61,384 nucleotides of DNA from DAIUFH01 sp036844705 (GCA_036844705.1 DAIUFH010000005.1:1-61384); one strand, 5' to 3'. Shown: positions 1 through 7,933, counted from the stretch's first letter. Numbers and translations: made by a program. The notes: generated by a model not told the origin, from the letters alone.

Positions 1-1
1 A

Positions 2-40
2 CTAAGATTGGAGCAAGATGTTTTAGATAAAGCTAATTAA
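2..40 (+). CDS. 3-prime tail of a small protein, paralogue of the ORF at 2229
   Basis: Only the last 12 codons and the stop are inside the window; the gene begins upstream. The tail reads LRLEQDVLDKAN and matches LRLEQDVLDKAQ at the end of the small ORF at 2229-2387, at both protein and DNA level. The same small gene is therefore present twice within about 2.4 kb. The family is not recognised and no function is proposed. Confidence 0.5.
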   Translation, partial: LRLEQDVLDKAN

Positions 41-136
41 CTTGCTTTGAATGGTACAATCCTTTACAATCATTCATGAACTTCAAGAATTGTCTATAAA
101 TCAGTAAAATAGGTTATTTATAGTCAAATAAAAAAC

Positions 137-190
137 AAGCGATTACCTCATTATTTTAATTATAATGAGTAGTCGCTTTTATTTTGTTTT
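137..190. terminator. Hairpin terminator, probably bidirectional
   Basis: AAGCGA (137-142) pairs with TCGCTT (173-178) and CTCATTA (147-153) with TAATGAG (163-169). A T-rich run follows on the plus strand and an A-rich run precedes it, so it could stop transcription both ways. It probably ends the gene whose tail opens the window. Positions 41-136 hold nothing recognisable. Confidence 0.75.
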
Positions 191-252
191 ATATTTTATT
201 TTCTTCTAGGCTTTCCTTATATTTTGGTGAAGGTGTATAGATTTATTAGTAG

Positions 253-280
253 CATAAAAGATGTTATCATAATTGATATA
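253..280 (+). promoter_or_regulatory. Palindromic regulatory motif, copy 1
   Basis: The core TTATCATAATTGATATA is part of a 28-nt stretch that differs at only two positions from 16931-16958. A third copy lies on the minus strand at 49051-49070. The dyad is TATCAT-NN-ATGATA with one mismatch here. It lies about 75 nt upstream of the gene at 355, a place suited to an operator or promoter element. The binding protein is unknown. Confidence 0.5.
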
Positions 281-354
281 TAATAATATAAACAAAAAAC
301 AATTCTATAATTATCTTTATGATATAATTGAAATTAACGGAGGAGATGTATAAT

Positions 355-531
355 ATGAAATTAGATTATATAACAGGGTATGTATTACATAAAGTAACAG
401 ATAATAATTATTGTTTATGTAAAATCTTAAAAGAATACGATAACTTAGATGATGCACAAGAGGACTTGGTTAAATTGTTAACTAATCATGTTACTGAAAA
501 GCAATTATTAAAAGAAAATAAACCTAAATAA
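355..531 (+). CDS. Small hypothetical protein, 58 aa
   Basis: The start is the ATG at 355, because a strong GGAGGAG site (339-345) lies 9 nt ahead; an in-frame TTG at 328 lies before that site and is not used. The product is acidic-lysine rich (KLDYITGYVLHKVTDNN near the start, AQEDLVKLLTNHVTEKQ near the end) with no signal peptide, membrane span or cysteine cluster. A -10-like TATAAT is at 323-328. It is a monocistronic unit between two terminators. The family is not recognised. Confidence 0.6.
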   Translation: MKLDYITGYVLHKVTDNNYCLCKILKEYDNLDDAQEDLVKLLTNHVTEKQLLKENKPK

Positions 532-570
532 TACCACCAGCTCATCACCGGTGGTATTATATTATTTAAG
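531..570. terminator. Convergent bidirectional terminator
   Basis: ATACCACC (531-538) pairs with GGTGGTAT (550-557), followed by TATATTATTT. It starts at the stop codon of the small gene at 355 and also lies just past the stop of the convergent DUF4317 gene, so it serves both. Confidence 0.8.
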
Positions 571-1785
571 TTCATTAATTGTAGTTTTTTCATTTTTATT
601 AATAGGAATTATAATATATTCTTGTCCATCAATTATCTGGGATTTAATTTCTTGCGCTTTCTCAGGTTTTACATGTAATATGATATCATAGTCTTTATCA
701 TCGTCCTTAAGATCAAACTGTTCAAGCTTATTTTTAAGGAAATCCACTTGTTTTTCAAGGTTTCTTTCTTTTTTCCTCTGCTCATTTACCTTCAGTATTT
801 TTTCGTCAAGTAAATTTTCTGCCAAAGGGAGATTATCATTAAAGTTTTCTATATAGAAATCCTCAATCTTAGTGGTATTATCTTTAGGAACGCCACTTTC
901 CAATAGAATATTTTGTAAATTGATTTTTGTTAATTTAATCGGTTCAGTATCTATATCATCAGACATAGATTTATGTTCTTCAACCATATCGTTTATATTT
1001 TCTTGAATTTCCATATAGAGCTTGTTAGCTTCTTCTTCATCAGCACTTAAAGAGTCCTTTATAATGGACTGAAACTTATCTTTTTGTATAGCAGAAGTCT
1101 CTTTAGAAAAACAACCTAATGCATTTTCCATTAACTCTGGGTGAATATCCCTTGTATTTTTTGTATAATACATTAGAGAGTTACTATCTGCACCTCGGTC
1201 TATAAAGGCAGGATATAAGAATCCATTTATTGGTGCTTCAACTATCCAATCTCTAATCCGCGATTTAATCTTGTTCTCTTCCTCGTAATAGCTAAGCCCT
1301 GGGGACGAAAGAGAAACCGGACAAATTGCACATATTACATATTCAAAGACCTCATCAGATTCATCTAACTTTAAATTATCTGTAGTTTTTGTAATTACAT
1401 CATATGCGTCATGGAAAATAAGGATCAAATAATTCCCAGTATAATCATAACTATCTATGATTGATTTGTAAAAATCATCAAGGAGATCATCGTTTTTTAA
1501 TTTACTTTTCTTTAATTGGATAAGAGAAAGTTGTTTATTATTTATACCCTCGCTATTATTTGGGAAACCAAGCTCCAATATATTGTTATCAATTGTACCA
1601 GATAGAACCTTTTTAGCAATCTCTAGGTATTTAAAATAATCATCTTCATCTAAATTCAAGAATGTTTCTCTAAGCTCTAGAATTATCTTCTTTTCCGAAT
1701 TAACAAAGCAGCCACACACTCTGGTAAAGGTACATTGATCTTTTTTAAAACGTCTTTTCAACTCAAGTATGTCTTTTCTTTTCAT
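562..1785 (-). CDS. DUF4317 domain-containing protein
   Basis: A 407-aa protein that matches my memory of the clostridial DUF4317 family: it opens MKRKDILELKRRF followed by CTFTRVCGCFV, the conserved N-terminal signature, with three closely spaced cysteines. The body is acidic with no signal peptide or membrane span; residues about 320-370 are charged and helix-prone. The ATG is preceded by GAGAGGT. The role is unknown in the family. It is transcribed alone from the promoter at 1832-1859. Confidence 0.8.
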   Translation of the reverse strand: MKRKDILELKRRFKKDQCTFTRVCGCFVNSEKKIILELRETFLNLDEDDYFKYLEIAKKVLSGTIDNNILELGFPNNSEGINNKQLSLIQLKKSKLKNDDLLDDFYKSIIDSYDYTGNYLILIFHDAYDVITKTTDNLKLDESDEVFEYVICAICPVSLSSPGLSYYEEENKIKSRIRDWIVEAPINGFLYPAFIDRGADSNSLMYYTKNTRDIHPELMENALGCFSKETSAIQKDKFQSIIKDSLSADEEEANKLYMEIQENINDMVEEHKSMSDDIDTEPIKLTKINLQNILLESGVPKDNTTKIEDFYIENFNDNLPLAENLLDEKILKVNEQRKKERNLEKQVDFLKNKLEQFDLKDDDKDYDIILHVKPEKAQEIKSQIIDGQEYIIIPINKNEKTTINELK

Positions 1786-1831
1786 TTCTTAACCTCTCAA
1801 TCTCTAATCTGATTATGATATTACCATTTTA

Positions 1832-1859
1832 AGTATAGTAGTTTTTTGAGATTAGTCAA
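1832..1859 (-). promoter_or_regulatory. Sigma-A type promoter of the DUF4317 gene
   Basis: On the minus strand TTGACT (1859-1854) is separated by 16 nt from TATACT (1837-1832). This is about 45 nt upstream of the DUF4317 start. Inferred from consensus match only. Confidence 0.6.
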
Positions 1860-2228
1860 AGCTTTTCTAAAATAATTTATTAACCTATATTCAGTATAAA
1901 CAGGTAATTGTCATCAAACAGTTAAAAAGGTAATTTATATTAAATATACAAGTGTTACTATTCACAGTTTCAATGGGAATTGTAAGCGAAATAATAAAAA
2001 CAGGAATAGAAATAACTAATAGTAATTAAAGTGTCAATTTAAGATATGAATCTTTATTTGACATTTTTTTATCTGCAAAATAATAGTCAAAATATTTAAA
2101 ATAATCCTTCGCTTATTATTTACAAAGGGGTATAATAAAGTCATAATCATATATTAGGAAGTCAAAACTGTTATTTCATAGTCAGACTGACTTTCTATAA
2201 AATAACAATAGGAAAAAAAGTTAGATAA
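1860..2228. other. Intergenic region with a transposon-end remnant and a weak hairpin
   Basis: No credible gene was found. It contains the solo 15-bp repeat at 1954-1968, described separately, and an imperfect inverted repeat at about 2170-2207 (GTTATTTCATAG against CTATAAAATAAC) just upstream of the small ORF at 2229. A TATAAT-like hexamer occurs near 2130. The rest is AT-rich and featureless. Confidence 0.5.
1954..1968 (+). repeat. Solo terminal repeat identical to the MITE end at 18256
   Basis: GTTACTATTCACAGT is identical over all 15 bases to the terminal inverted repeat of the 268-bp element at 18256-18523. A degraded partner (ACTAATAGTAA, near 2014-2024) resembles the other end with GTG deleted, so this may be a remnant of about 70 bp of a related element. 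Confidence 0.6.
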
Positions 2229-2387
2229 ATGGGATTTAAACACAGTAATTGTAATGGTTATACTATTGATAAGATATTTGGGTATACTGTAAATAATAAC
2301 AAAGGAAAGCCAACAAATTCTGAGTTTATTGCTCTAATTGCAGAAAAACTAAGACTGGAGCAGGATGTTTTAGATAAGGCACAATAG
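2229..2387 (+). CDS. Small hypothetical protein, 52 aa
   Basis: An ATG-initiated reading frame of 52 codons ending in TAG, with coding-like content such as NNNKGKPTNSEFIALIAEKL. Its last 12 residues match the partial gene at position 2, which argues that the frame is real. The upstream ribosome site is weak (AGGAAA about 16 nt before the ATG), so it may be poorly translated or a truncated copy. A strong terminator follows at 2392. The family is not recognised. Confidence 0.5.
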   Translation: MGFKHSNCNGYTIDKIFGYTVNNNKGKPTNSEFIALIAEKLRLEQDVLDKAQ

Positions 2388-2391
2388 ATAT

Positions 2392-2422
2392 AAACATTCT
2401 CTCTTGGAGAATGTTTTCTTTT
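2392..2422 (+). terminator. Rho-independent terminator
   Basis: AAACATTCTC (2392-2401) pairs perfectly with GAGAATGTTT (2407-2416), followed by TCTTTTTT. It ends the small ORF at 2229. An ATG inside its right arm (2411) is in frame with nudF but cannot sensibly be the nudF start. Confidence 0.85.
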
Positions 2423-2476
2423 TTAGAATATGGTATAATAATGTCATTGGTAAATGTCAAAAATGGGAGGTTAATT

Positions 2477-3016
2477 ATGGTTTATGAAGAAAAGACCATG
2501 AAATGTGACAGAATTTATGAAGGGAAAATTATAAATTTAAGAATAGATACTGTAGAATTACCAGAAAAAAAATACTCTAAAAGAGAAATTGTAGAACATC
2601 CAGGTGGGGTGGGTATAATACCTATAACCGAAGATAACAAAATAGTTTTAGTCAAACAATATAGGAAAGCTATCAATCGTATAGTATTGGAAGTTCCTGC
2701 GGGAAAATTAGAAGTTAATGAGGAACCAAGAGAAACCGCAATAAGAGAACTTAAAGAGGAAACGGGTTATGAGGCTAAAGAATTAAAATACTTAACAGAA
2801 TTCTATACCTCTCCTGGCTTTAGCAATGAAAAGATTTATCTATTCATTGCAAGTGGCTTAATTGAAGGAGAACAGGATTTGGATGATGGTGAATACTGTG
2901 AATTAGAAAAATATGACATAGAAGAGCTGCTTAAAATGGTTCATAGAGGTGAAATCATAGATAGTAAAACTATCATAAGTATTTATTTAGCGAAGGAATA
3001 TTTTAGCTCTAAATAA
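2477..3016 (+). CDS. nudF: ADP-ribose pyrophosphatase, Nudix hydrolase
   Basis: Hydrolyses ADP-ribose to AMP and ribose-5-phosphate in the cytoplasm. The complete Nudix box runs from G76 to Y98 (G-x5-E-x7-REL-x-EE-x-G) within a 179-aa protein, the usual length for NudF/YqkG. The chosen ATG has GGGAGG (2465-2470) in front; an in-frame ATG at 2411 lies in a terminator. An extended -10 TGGTATAAT is at 2431-2439. In Bacillus the same gene also heads the spoIIM/xerD neighbourhood. Confidence 0.9.
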   Translation: MVYEEKTMKCDRIYEGKIINLRIDTVELPEKKYSKREIVEHPGGVGIIPITEDNKIVLVKQYRKAINRIVLEVPAGKLEVNEEPRETAIRELKEETGYEAKELKYLTEFYTSPGFSNEKIYLFIASGLIEGEQDLDDGEYCELEKYDIEELLKMVHRGEIIDSKTIISIYLAKEYFSSK

Positions 3017-3019
3017 AGT

Positions 3020-3120
3020 TATAAAATCCTCCTTTTTAGCATAGAAATTATAACGAGGCAAGTTGTCCACAAGGAAATTGTCTCCAATACTTAAAGGCTA
3101 GTACAAAGGAGGATTTTATA
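3020..3120 (+). promoter_or_regulatory. 16-bp inverted repeat masking the spoIIM ribosome-binding site
   Basis: TATAAAATCCTCCTTT (3020-3035) is the exact reverse complement of AAAGGAGGATTTTATA (3105-3120). The right arm contains the AAAGGAGG ribosome site and ends at the base before the TTG start of spoIIM. TAGC/GCTA just inside could extend the stem. If transcribed, the left arm would act as an anti-Shine-Dalgarno. The loop is 69 nt. A small inserted element with inverted ends is an alternative explanation. Confidence 0.6.
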
Positions 3121-3750
3121 TTGAATATTTATAGGTTAAAAAAGATATTTAGAAATCATTTTGAAAATGGATTTTCTTTTTATTTTGTTCTTTTTCTAAT
3201 TTTTATTTTTGGTATAATTATTGGAGCAGTTATAATTAAGGCATTGAGTACATCGATACATTATAATATTTTAAAATATAGTAATCCATATTTTTTTTCT
3301 AACTTTAAAAATTATGATAGCTATTATAATATATTTAAAATGTCAATCTATTTTAATTTGATATATATAGGGATTTCATACGTATTTGGAATATTAAATC
3401 TAGGATTTATTATTCCGGTATTGGTATTTATAAAGGGTGGAACTCTAGGATTTACTGTAGGGTTTTTATTACATAATTTTAGTTGGAAGGGTTTTATAAT
3501 ATCTATCTTTGGATGTTACCCTCAATATCTTATATATATTCCTTGTATAGTAGCAGTTGGAGCATTGTCAATGACAGTAGCAGCAAAATATAAATTTTCT
3601 GCTAATAGAAAATTTACAAAGTTTAAAAGACTTGATATCTTAGAGTATACACTGTTTGTTTTGTTCTTTACAGTCCTTATGATTATAGGCTCCATATATG
3701 AGGGATTTATTTCGCCAATCTTTTTAAATATAATAAAAGATTTGGTTTAA
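3121..3750 (+). CDS. spoIIM: Stage II sporulation protein M
   Basis: An integral membrane protein of 209 aa with about five hydrophobic segments (around 20-42, 76-98, 100-118, 122-150 and 172-200). In Bacillus SpoIIM joins SpoIID and SpoIIP in the peptidoglycan-remodelling complex that drives engulfment of the forespore. The call rests on the membrane layout, size and position between nudF and the xerD-like gene. The start is TTG, directly behind AAAGGAGG. That site sits in a perfect inverted repeat, which suggests translational control. Confidence 0.85.
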   Translation: MNIYRLKKIFRNHFENGFSFYFVLFLIFIFGIIIGAVIIKALSTSIHYNILKYSNPYFFSNFKNYDSYYNIFKMSIYFNLIYIGISYVFGILNLGFIIPVLVFIKGGTLGFTVGFLLHNFSWKGFIISIFGCYPQYLIYIPCIVAVGALSMTVAAKYKFSANRKFTKFKRLDILEYTLFVLFFTVLMIIGSIYEGFISPIFLNIIKDLV

Positions 3751-3774
3751 ACCTTAGATAAAAGGAGAAATATT

Positions 3775-4656
3775 ATGCTAAACAACTTTATGGATGATTA
3801 TATAGAATATATGATTAATGAAAAAAGACTTAGCCAAAATTCTGTAAATGCATATATTAGAGACGCTAATCTTTTTAAGGATTATCTTTTGGATAATGAT
3901 ATTTCATCATTAGGAGATATAAATAAAACTAATGTAATAACTTATCTTGTTTTCTTACAAAAGAGCGGTAAATCCGTATCAACCTTATCCAGGTCCTTAG
4001 CCAGCATAAGATGTTTATTTCAATATTTACACAATAAAAGCATCATTGGTGAGGATCCAACCTTAAATCTTAAAACCATAAAAAAGGAGAAAAAGGCACC
4101 TACTGTTTTAACCATAGAAGAGATTGAAATGATATTAGATGCTCCAGATACTAAGACTAGTAAAGGAGCTAGAGACAAGGCTTTGTTAGAGCTATTGTAT
4201 GCAACTGGATTAAAGGTATCTGAAATATGTGCTCTAAATATTGAAAACATAGACATGAATTTGGGTACATTAATAATATATGAAGGTGAAAATAATAGAA
4301 TTGTCCCAATAGGTAAAATGGCAATATCCAGTGTAAAGTATTATTTAAATACATATAGGACAGGTTCTAAAGCAAATGAACCCCTTTTTCTTAATTATAG
4401 TGGATGTAGGATTACAAGACAGGGTTTATGGAAAATTATAAAATCCTATTCTTATATTGCATCTATAGATAAGAATATTACTCCTCAAGTTTTAAGAAAT
4501 ACATTTGCAGTGCATTTATTACATAATGGGGCTGACACTAAAATTGTACAGGAATTATTAGGTAATGTCGATAATGGTTCATCGAGCATATACTCAAGTA
4601 ATTATGATCATTCTGCCATAAGAAAGACATATAATAATTCCCATCCAAGAGCTTGA
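3775..4656 (+). CDS. XerD-position tyrosine recombinase with degenerate active site
   Basis: A 293-aa protein with an N-terminal SAM-like core-binding domain (about 1-90) and a C-terminal catalytic fold (about 108-293), collinear with XerD. Set against the six catalytic residues of E. coli XerD, it has K147 for Arg, E170 for Lys, Q238 for the first His and N264 for the second His; only R241 and nucleophile Y273 remain. The gene sits where xerD is found in Bacillus, behind spoIIM. It may be an inactive or structural partner of the intact recombinase at 32231-33214. There is no frameshift, so the frame is maintained. Confidence 0.85.
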   Translation: MLNNFMDDYIEYMINEKRLSQNSVNAYIRDANLFKDYLLDNDISSLGDINKTNVITYLVFLQKSGKSVSTLSRSLASIRCLFQYLHNKSIIGEDPTLNLKTIKKEKKAPTVLTIEEIEMILDAPDTKTSKGARDKALLELLYATGLKVSEICALNIENIDMNLGTLIIYEGENNRIVPIGKMAISSVKYYLNTYRTGSKANEPLFLNYSGCRITRQGLWKIIKSYSYIASIDKNITPQVLRNTFAVHLLHNGADTKIVQELLGNVDNGSSSIYSSNYDHSAIRKTYNNSHPRA

Positions 4657-4686
4657 TACATTATTTCACAATTAAGGAGAATAAAT

Positions 4687-5988
4687 ATGAGAGCAGTAGA
4701 TATTATTGAGAAGAAAAAAAGAGGAAATTCTTTAACAAAGGAAGAAATCGAATTTATTGTTTACGGGTATACAAATGATATAATTCCAGATTATCAGATG
4801 TCTGCTTTTTTAATGGCTGTATACTTTCAAGGAATGAGTAAAGAGGAAACTGCAATACTTACTCAGACTTTTGTAAATTCAGGAGATACAGTTGATCTAT
4901 CGGCTATTAACGGTATAAAAGTTGACAAACATTCTACAGGTGGCGTAGGGGACAAGATTAGTTTGATAGTTATTCCGTTGGTTGCATCATTAGGTATCCC
5001 TGTTGCTAAAATGAGTGGAAGGGGTTTAGGACATACTGGGGGTACTATTGACAAGCTGGAATCTATTAAAGGCTTTAAAGTAGAATTACCTGAATCTGAA
5101 TTTATAAACAATGTCAATACCTATAAGATGGCTATAACAGGGCAGTCTGCAAATTTAGTACCTGCAGATAAGAAAATATATTCATTAAGAGATGTAACAG
5201 GTACTATCGATAGCTTACCATTAATAGCAAGCTCTGTTATGAGTAAAAAAATAGCTTCCGGAGCAGATGCCATTGTTTTGGATGTAAAAGTTGGTACAGG
5301 TGCTTTTATGAAAAATTTAGAAGACGCCAGAGAATTGGCACATACAATGGTTGATATTGGAAAATCCCTAAATAGAGAGACAATAGCAGTTATAACCAAT
5401 ATGGATCAACCATTGGGAAGGGAAATTGGAAATGCAAATGAGGTTAAAGAAGCTATAAAGGTTTTAAAAGGAGAAGGTTCTGAGGATGAAACAACAGTTG
5501 CTTTAACTGTTGCTACATGTATGTGTATTTTAGGTGGAGCTTTTAGGGAATTTAATGAAGGGTATGAATATTTACTAAATCTAATTAAAGAGGGAAAAGC
5601 TATAGATAAGTTTAAAGAATTGATAAAGGCACAAGGAGGAAATCCTGATGTAGTCGATAATCCGGATATTTTACCTGAGGCAAAATATCATATAGAAGTT
5701 AAAGCTAAGAAATCAGGGTATGTAGAAGCTTTAAATGCTACTATGATAGGAAAATCAGCTATGATTTTAGGTGCTGGAAGAACTAAGAAAGAAGATAAAA
5801 TAGATTTTTCATCAGGCATAACACTCACAAAAAAAATTGGCGATAAAGTAGATATAAATGATACACTTTGTATACTCCATACAAACAAGGAAGATGTTGA
5901 CGATGCTATATATATTGTGTTAGAAGCATATAAAATAAAAAATGAAATACCAAAACCGGTAAAATTTATATATGAGATAATTAAGTAA
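4687..5988 (+). CDS. pdp: Pyrimidine-nucleoside phosphorylase
   Basis: Phosphorolysis of uridine, deoxyuridine and thymidine to base and (deoxy)ribose-1-phosphate, in nucleoside salvage. The protein has 433 aa, the family length. The thymidine/pyrimidine phosphorylase signature SGRGLGHTGGTIDKLES is present near residues 113-129, preceded by DKHSTGGVGDK, which forms the phosphate site. An N-terminal helical domain, a central alpha/beta domain and a C-terminal domain can be followed. ATG behind AAGGAGAATAA. DeoA-type thymidine phosphorylase is the alternative name. Confidence 0.93.
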   Translation: MRAVDIIEKKKRGNSLTKEEIEFIVYGYTNDIIPDYQMSAFLMAVYFQGMSKEETAILTQTFVNSGDTVDLSAINGIKVDKHSTGGVGDKISLIVIPLVASLGIPVAKMSGRGLGHTGGTIDKLESIKGFKVELPESEFINNVNTYKMAITGQSANLVPADKKIYSLRDVTGTIDSLPLIASSVMSKKIASGADAIVLDVKVGTGAFMKNLEDARELAHTMVDIGKSLNRETIAVITNMDQPLGREIGNANEVKEAIKVLKGEGSEDETTVALTVATCMCILGGAFREFNEGYEYLLNLIKEGKAIDKFKELIKAQGGNPDVVDNPDILPEAKYHIEVKAKKSGYVEALNATMIGKSAMILGAGRTKKEDKIDFSSGITLTKKIGDKVDINDTLCILHTNKEDVDDAIYIVLEAYKIKNEIPKPVKFIYEIIK

Positions 5989-6016
5989 AGGAGTAAGCAT
6001 CGACACTCCTTTTTTT
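5987..6016 (+). terminator. Rho-independent terminator after pdp
   Basis: AAAGGAGT (5987-5994) pairs with ACTCCTTT (6005-6012), followed by further T residues. It overlaps the pdp stop codon. Confidence 0.85.
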
Positions 6017-6114
6017 AATGATTTTATTCTTTTTATCTATTTCATTATTAGAATAACAAGAACGTTTATGGAGAACATAAATATAAATATAAATATTGTA
6101 TTGGAGGTAATATT

Positions 6115-7263
6115 TTGAAAAGAAAATTAGTATCCATTTTTCTTGTTATTATAATGATTACATTACCAATAAGTGCCTTTGGAGAAATTGATATAACTAG
6201 TAAAGCTGCATTGTTGATGGATTATAATACTGGAAAAATTATATATGCACTTAATGAACATGAAAAATTGCCACCTGCCAGTGTGACCAAGATAATGACA
6301 TTGTTATTAGTAATGGAGGCCGTATCAAACGGTAAAATAACCTTGGATGATAAAGTTGTTATTAGTGAATACGCAGCAGGAATGGGAGGTACTCAGGTAT
6401 ATCTTGAGCCAGGAGAAACACAAAGAGTGGAAGATTTGGTAAGAGCAGTAACCATAAGATCAGCAAATGATGCTGCAGTGGCTTTAGGAGAGGCTATAAG
6501 CGGCAGCAGTGAATCATTTGTAAAGCTAATGAATGATAAAGCAAAATCACTTGGAATGGAAAATACTCATTTTTCAAATGCCAGCGGACTACCTACGGAT
6601 GATCACTATACTACAGCTTATGATATAGCGTTAATGTCTAGGGAATTGTTAAAGTATGATGAATTAGAAAAACATCTAACATCTTATATGGAAGAAATGT
6701 TAGTGGGAAAAAATAAAGATGAAACTCAGGTAATGGTCAATACAAATAGATTGGTTAAGGAATACGAGGGAACAACAGGCATTAAAACTGGTTCTACTAG
6801 TGCAGCAGGATATTGTATTTCAGCATCTGCAAGAAGAGGAGACTTACATTTGATAGCAGTTATTTTAGGTGGGCAGACAGGTGCTATTAGATTCAATGAG
6901 GCAAAGAAGTTGCTAGATTACGGATTTGCAAATTATGACTCCCATAGAATAGGAAAAAAAGGCGATTTAATAAAATCAATTCCAATTGAAAAATCTGATG
7001 TGACGTCTGTAGATTTAGTATTAGAAAGAGATGTTTATGCTTTATTACCTAAAGGAAACAAAGGGGATGTTGATAAAGAAATTGTGAACCCAGATACCAT
7101 TCAATCTCCAATATCCAAAGGAGATACTATAGGTGAGTTAATAATATCCTTAGATGGAAAAGAAATAGACAGAGTCAATTTAGTAGCTAAAGATGATGTC
7201 AACAATGCAGGCTTTTTATTGATACTAAAACGAACAGTTTCAAGCTATTTTCAAGGCAAATAA
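6115..7263 (+). CDS. dacF: D-alanyl-D-alanine carboxypeptidase (DacF type)
   Basis: A serine DD-peptidase that trims the terminal D-Ala from peptidoglycan stem peptides outside the membrane. The 382-aa precursor has a signal peptide (basic MKRK, hydrophobic 5-20). The penicillin-binding motifs are complete: SxxK at S56-K59, SAN at 116-118, KTG at 224-226. A C-terminal beta-rich domain precedes a probable amphipathic membrane anchor. TTG start behind TTGGAGGT. The position after pdp matches Bacillus dacF. Confidence 0.9.
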   Translation: MKRKLVSIFLVIIMITLPISAFGEIDITSKAALLMDYNTGKIIYALNEHEKLPPASVTKIMTLLLVMEAVSNGKITLDDKVVISEYAAGMGGTQVYLEPGETQRVEDLVRAVTIRSANDAAVALGEAISGSSESFVKLMNDKAKSLGMENTHFSNASGLPTDDHYTTAYDIALMSRELLKYDELEKHLTSYMEEMLVGKNKDETQVMVNTNRLVKEYEGTTGIKTGSTSAAGYCISASARRGDLHLIAVILGGQTGAIRFNEAKKLLDYGFANYDSHRIGKKGDLIKSIPIEKSDVTSVDLVLERDVYALLPKGNKGDVDKEIVNPDTIQSPISKGDTIGELIISLDGKEIDRVNLVAKDDVNNAGFLLILKRTVSSYFQGK

Positions 7264-7270
7264 TTATCAA

Positions 7271-7296
7271 AACCTCGACTTTATCGTGTCGAGGTT
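7271..7296 (+). terminator. Hairpin after dacF lacking a T-run
   Basis: AACCTCGAC (7271-7279) pairs perfectly with GTCGAGGTT (7288-7296). The following bases are GTATAATG rather than T residues, so it may be a weak terminator or an element abutting a -10 (TATAAT, 7298-7303) of the next gene. Confidence 0.55.
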
Positions 7297-7333
7297 GTAT
7301 AATGTATATAGTAAAATAGAAAGAGGGTTATTT

Positions 7334-7921
7334 ATGAAATTTTTATTAAATCTACCAGGTTTGCTAATTGCAATTGTTTTACATGAATTAGCTCATGGCT
7401 ATACAGCATATTTATTAGGAGATTATACAGCCAAAGAATCTGGCAGATTGAGTTTAAATCCTCTTAAACATATTGACCCTATGGGATTTTTATTCATGTT
7501 AATTTTTCGTTTTGGGTGGGCCAAGCCTGTTCCAATTGATCCAAGATATTTTAAAAATAGAAAAAGAGATATGTTTTTAGTTTCTATAGCCGGTATAGTG
7601 ACTAATTTTATATTAGCTTTTGTTTGTGCATTGATTATAGCTTATATACCTATACGTAATAGCACTGTATTTGAAATTGTATTGATAACCATGTGGTATA
7701 ATATAATGCTTGGAGTATTTAATCTATTGCCATTTCCACCATTGGATGGATCTAAGATGTTAGCAAGTTTTTTACCTACTAAATATGAATATTATTTTTA
7801 TAAATACGAAAGATATTTTTATTTTATTTTGATTATTTTAATAATGACAGATATGACAGATAGAATAATGAGTCCAATTATAAACTTTGTGATTAATCTT
7901 ATAATAAGAATAATAAGCTGA
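7334..7921 (+). CDS. Site-2 protease family (M50) membrane metalloprotease
   Basis: A polytopic membrane protein of 195 aa. The zinc motif HELAH lies in the first membrane segment (VLHELAHGYTAYLLGD), and the second metal-ligand motif is LLPFPPLDG, both typical of the compact M50B group found beside scpAB in Firmicutes (YwhC/YdiB-like). The start is the ATG at 7334 behind AGAGGG; an in-frame GTG at 7286 lies inside the hairpin after dacF. The substrate is unknown. Confidence 0.85.
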   Translation: MKFLLNLPGLLIAIVLHELAHGYTAYLLGDYTAKESGRLSLNPLKHIDPMGFLFMLIFRFGWAKPVPIDPRYFKNRKRDMFLVSIAGIVTNFILAFVCALIIAYIPIRNSTVFEIVLITMWYNIMLGVFNLLPFPPLDGSKMLASFLPTKYEYYFYKYERYFYFILIILIMTDMTDRIMSPIINFVINLIIRIIS

Positions 7922-7933
7922 TAGGGGTAAAAT

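Noticed and set aside
2170..2207. Imperfect inverted repeat as a terminator
   Set aside because: No T-run on either strand and several mismatches; left as a weak hairpin.
2411..2476. Extended N-terminus of nudF starting at the ATG at 2411
   Set aside because: This ATG is inside the right arm of a strong terminator and has no ribosome site; the ATG at 2477 has GGGAGG.
7286..7333. Extended N-terminus of the M50 protease from GTG at 7286
   Set aside because: It starts inside the hairpin after dacF; the ATG at 7334 has a ribosome site and begins the first membrane segment.
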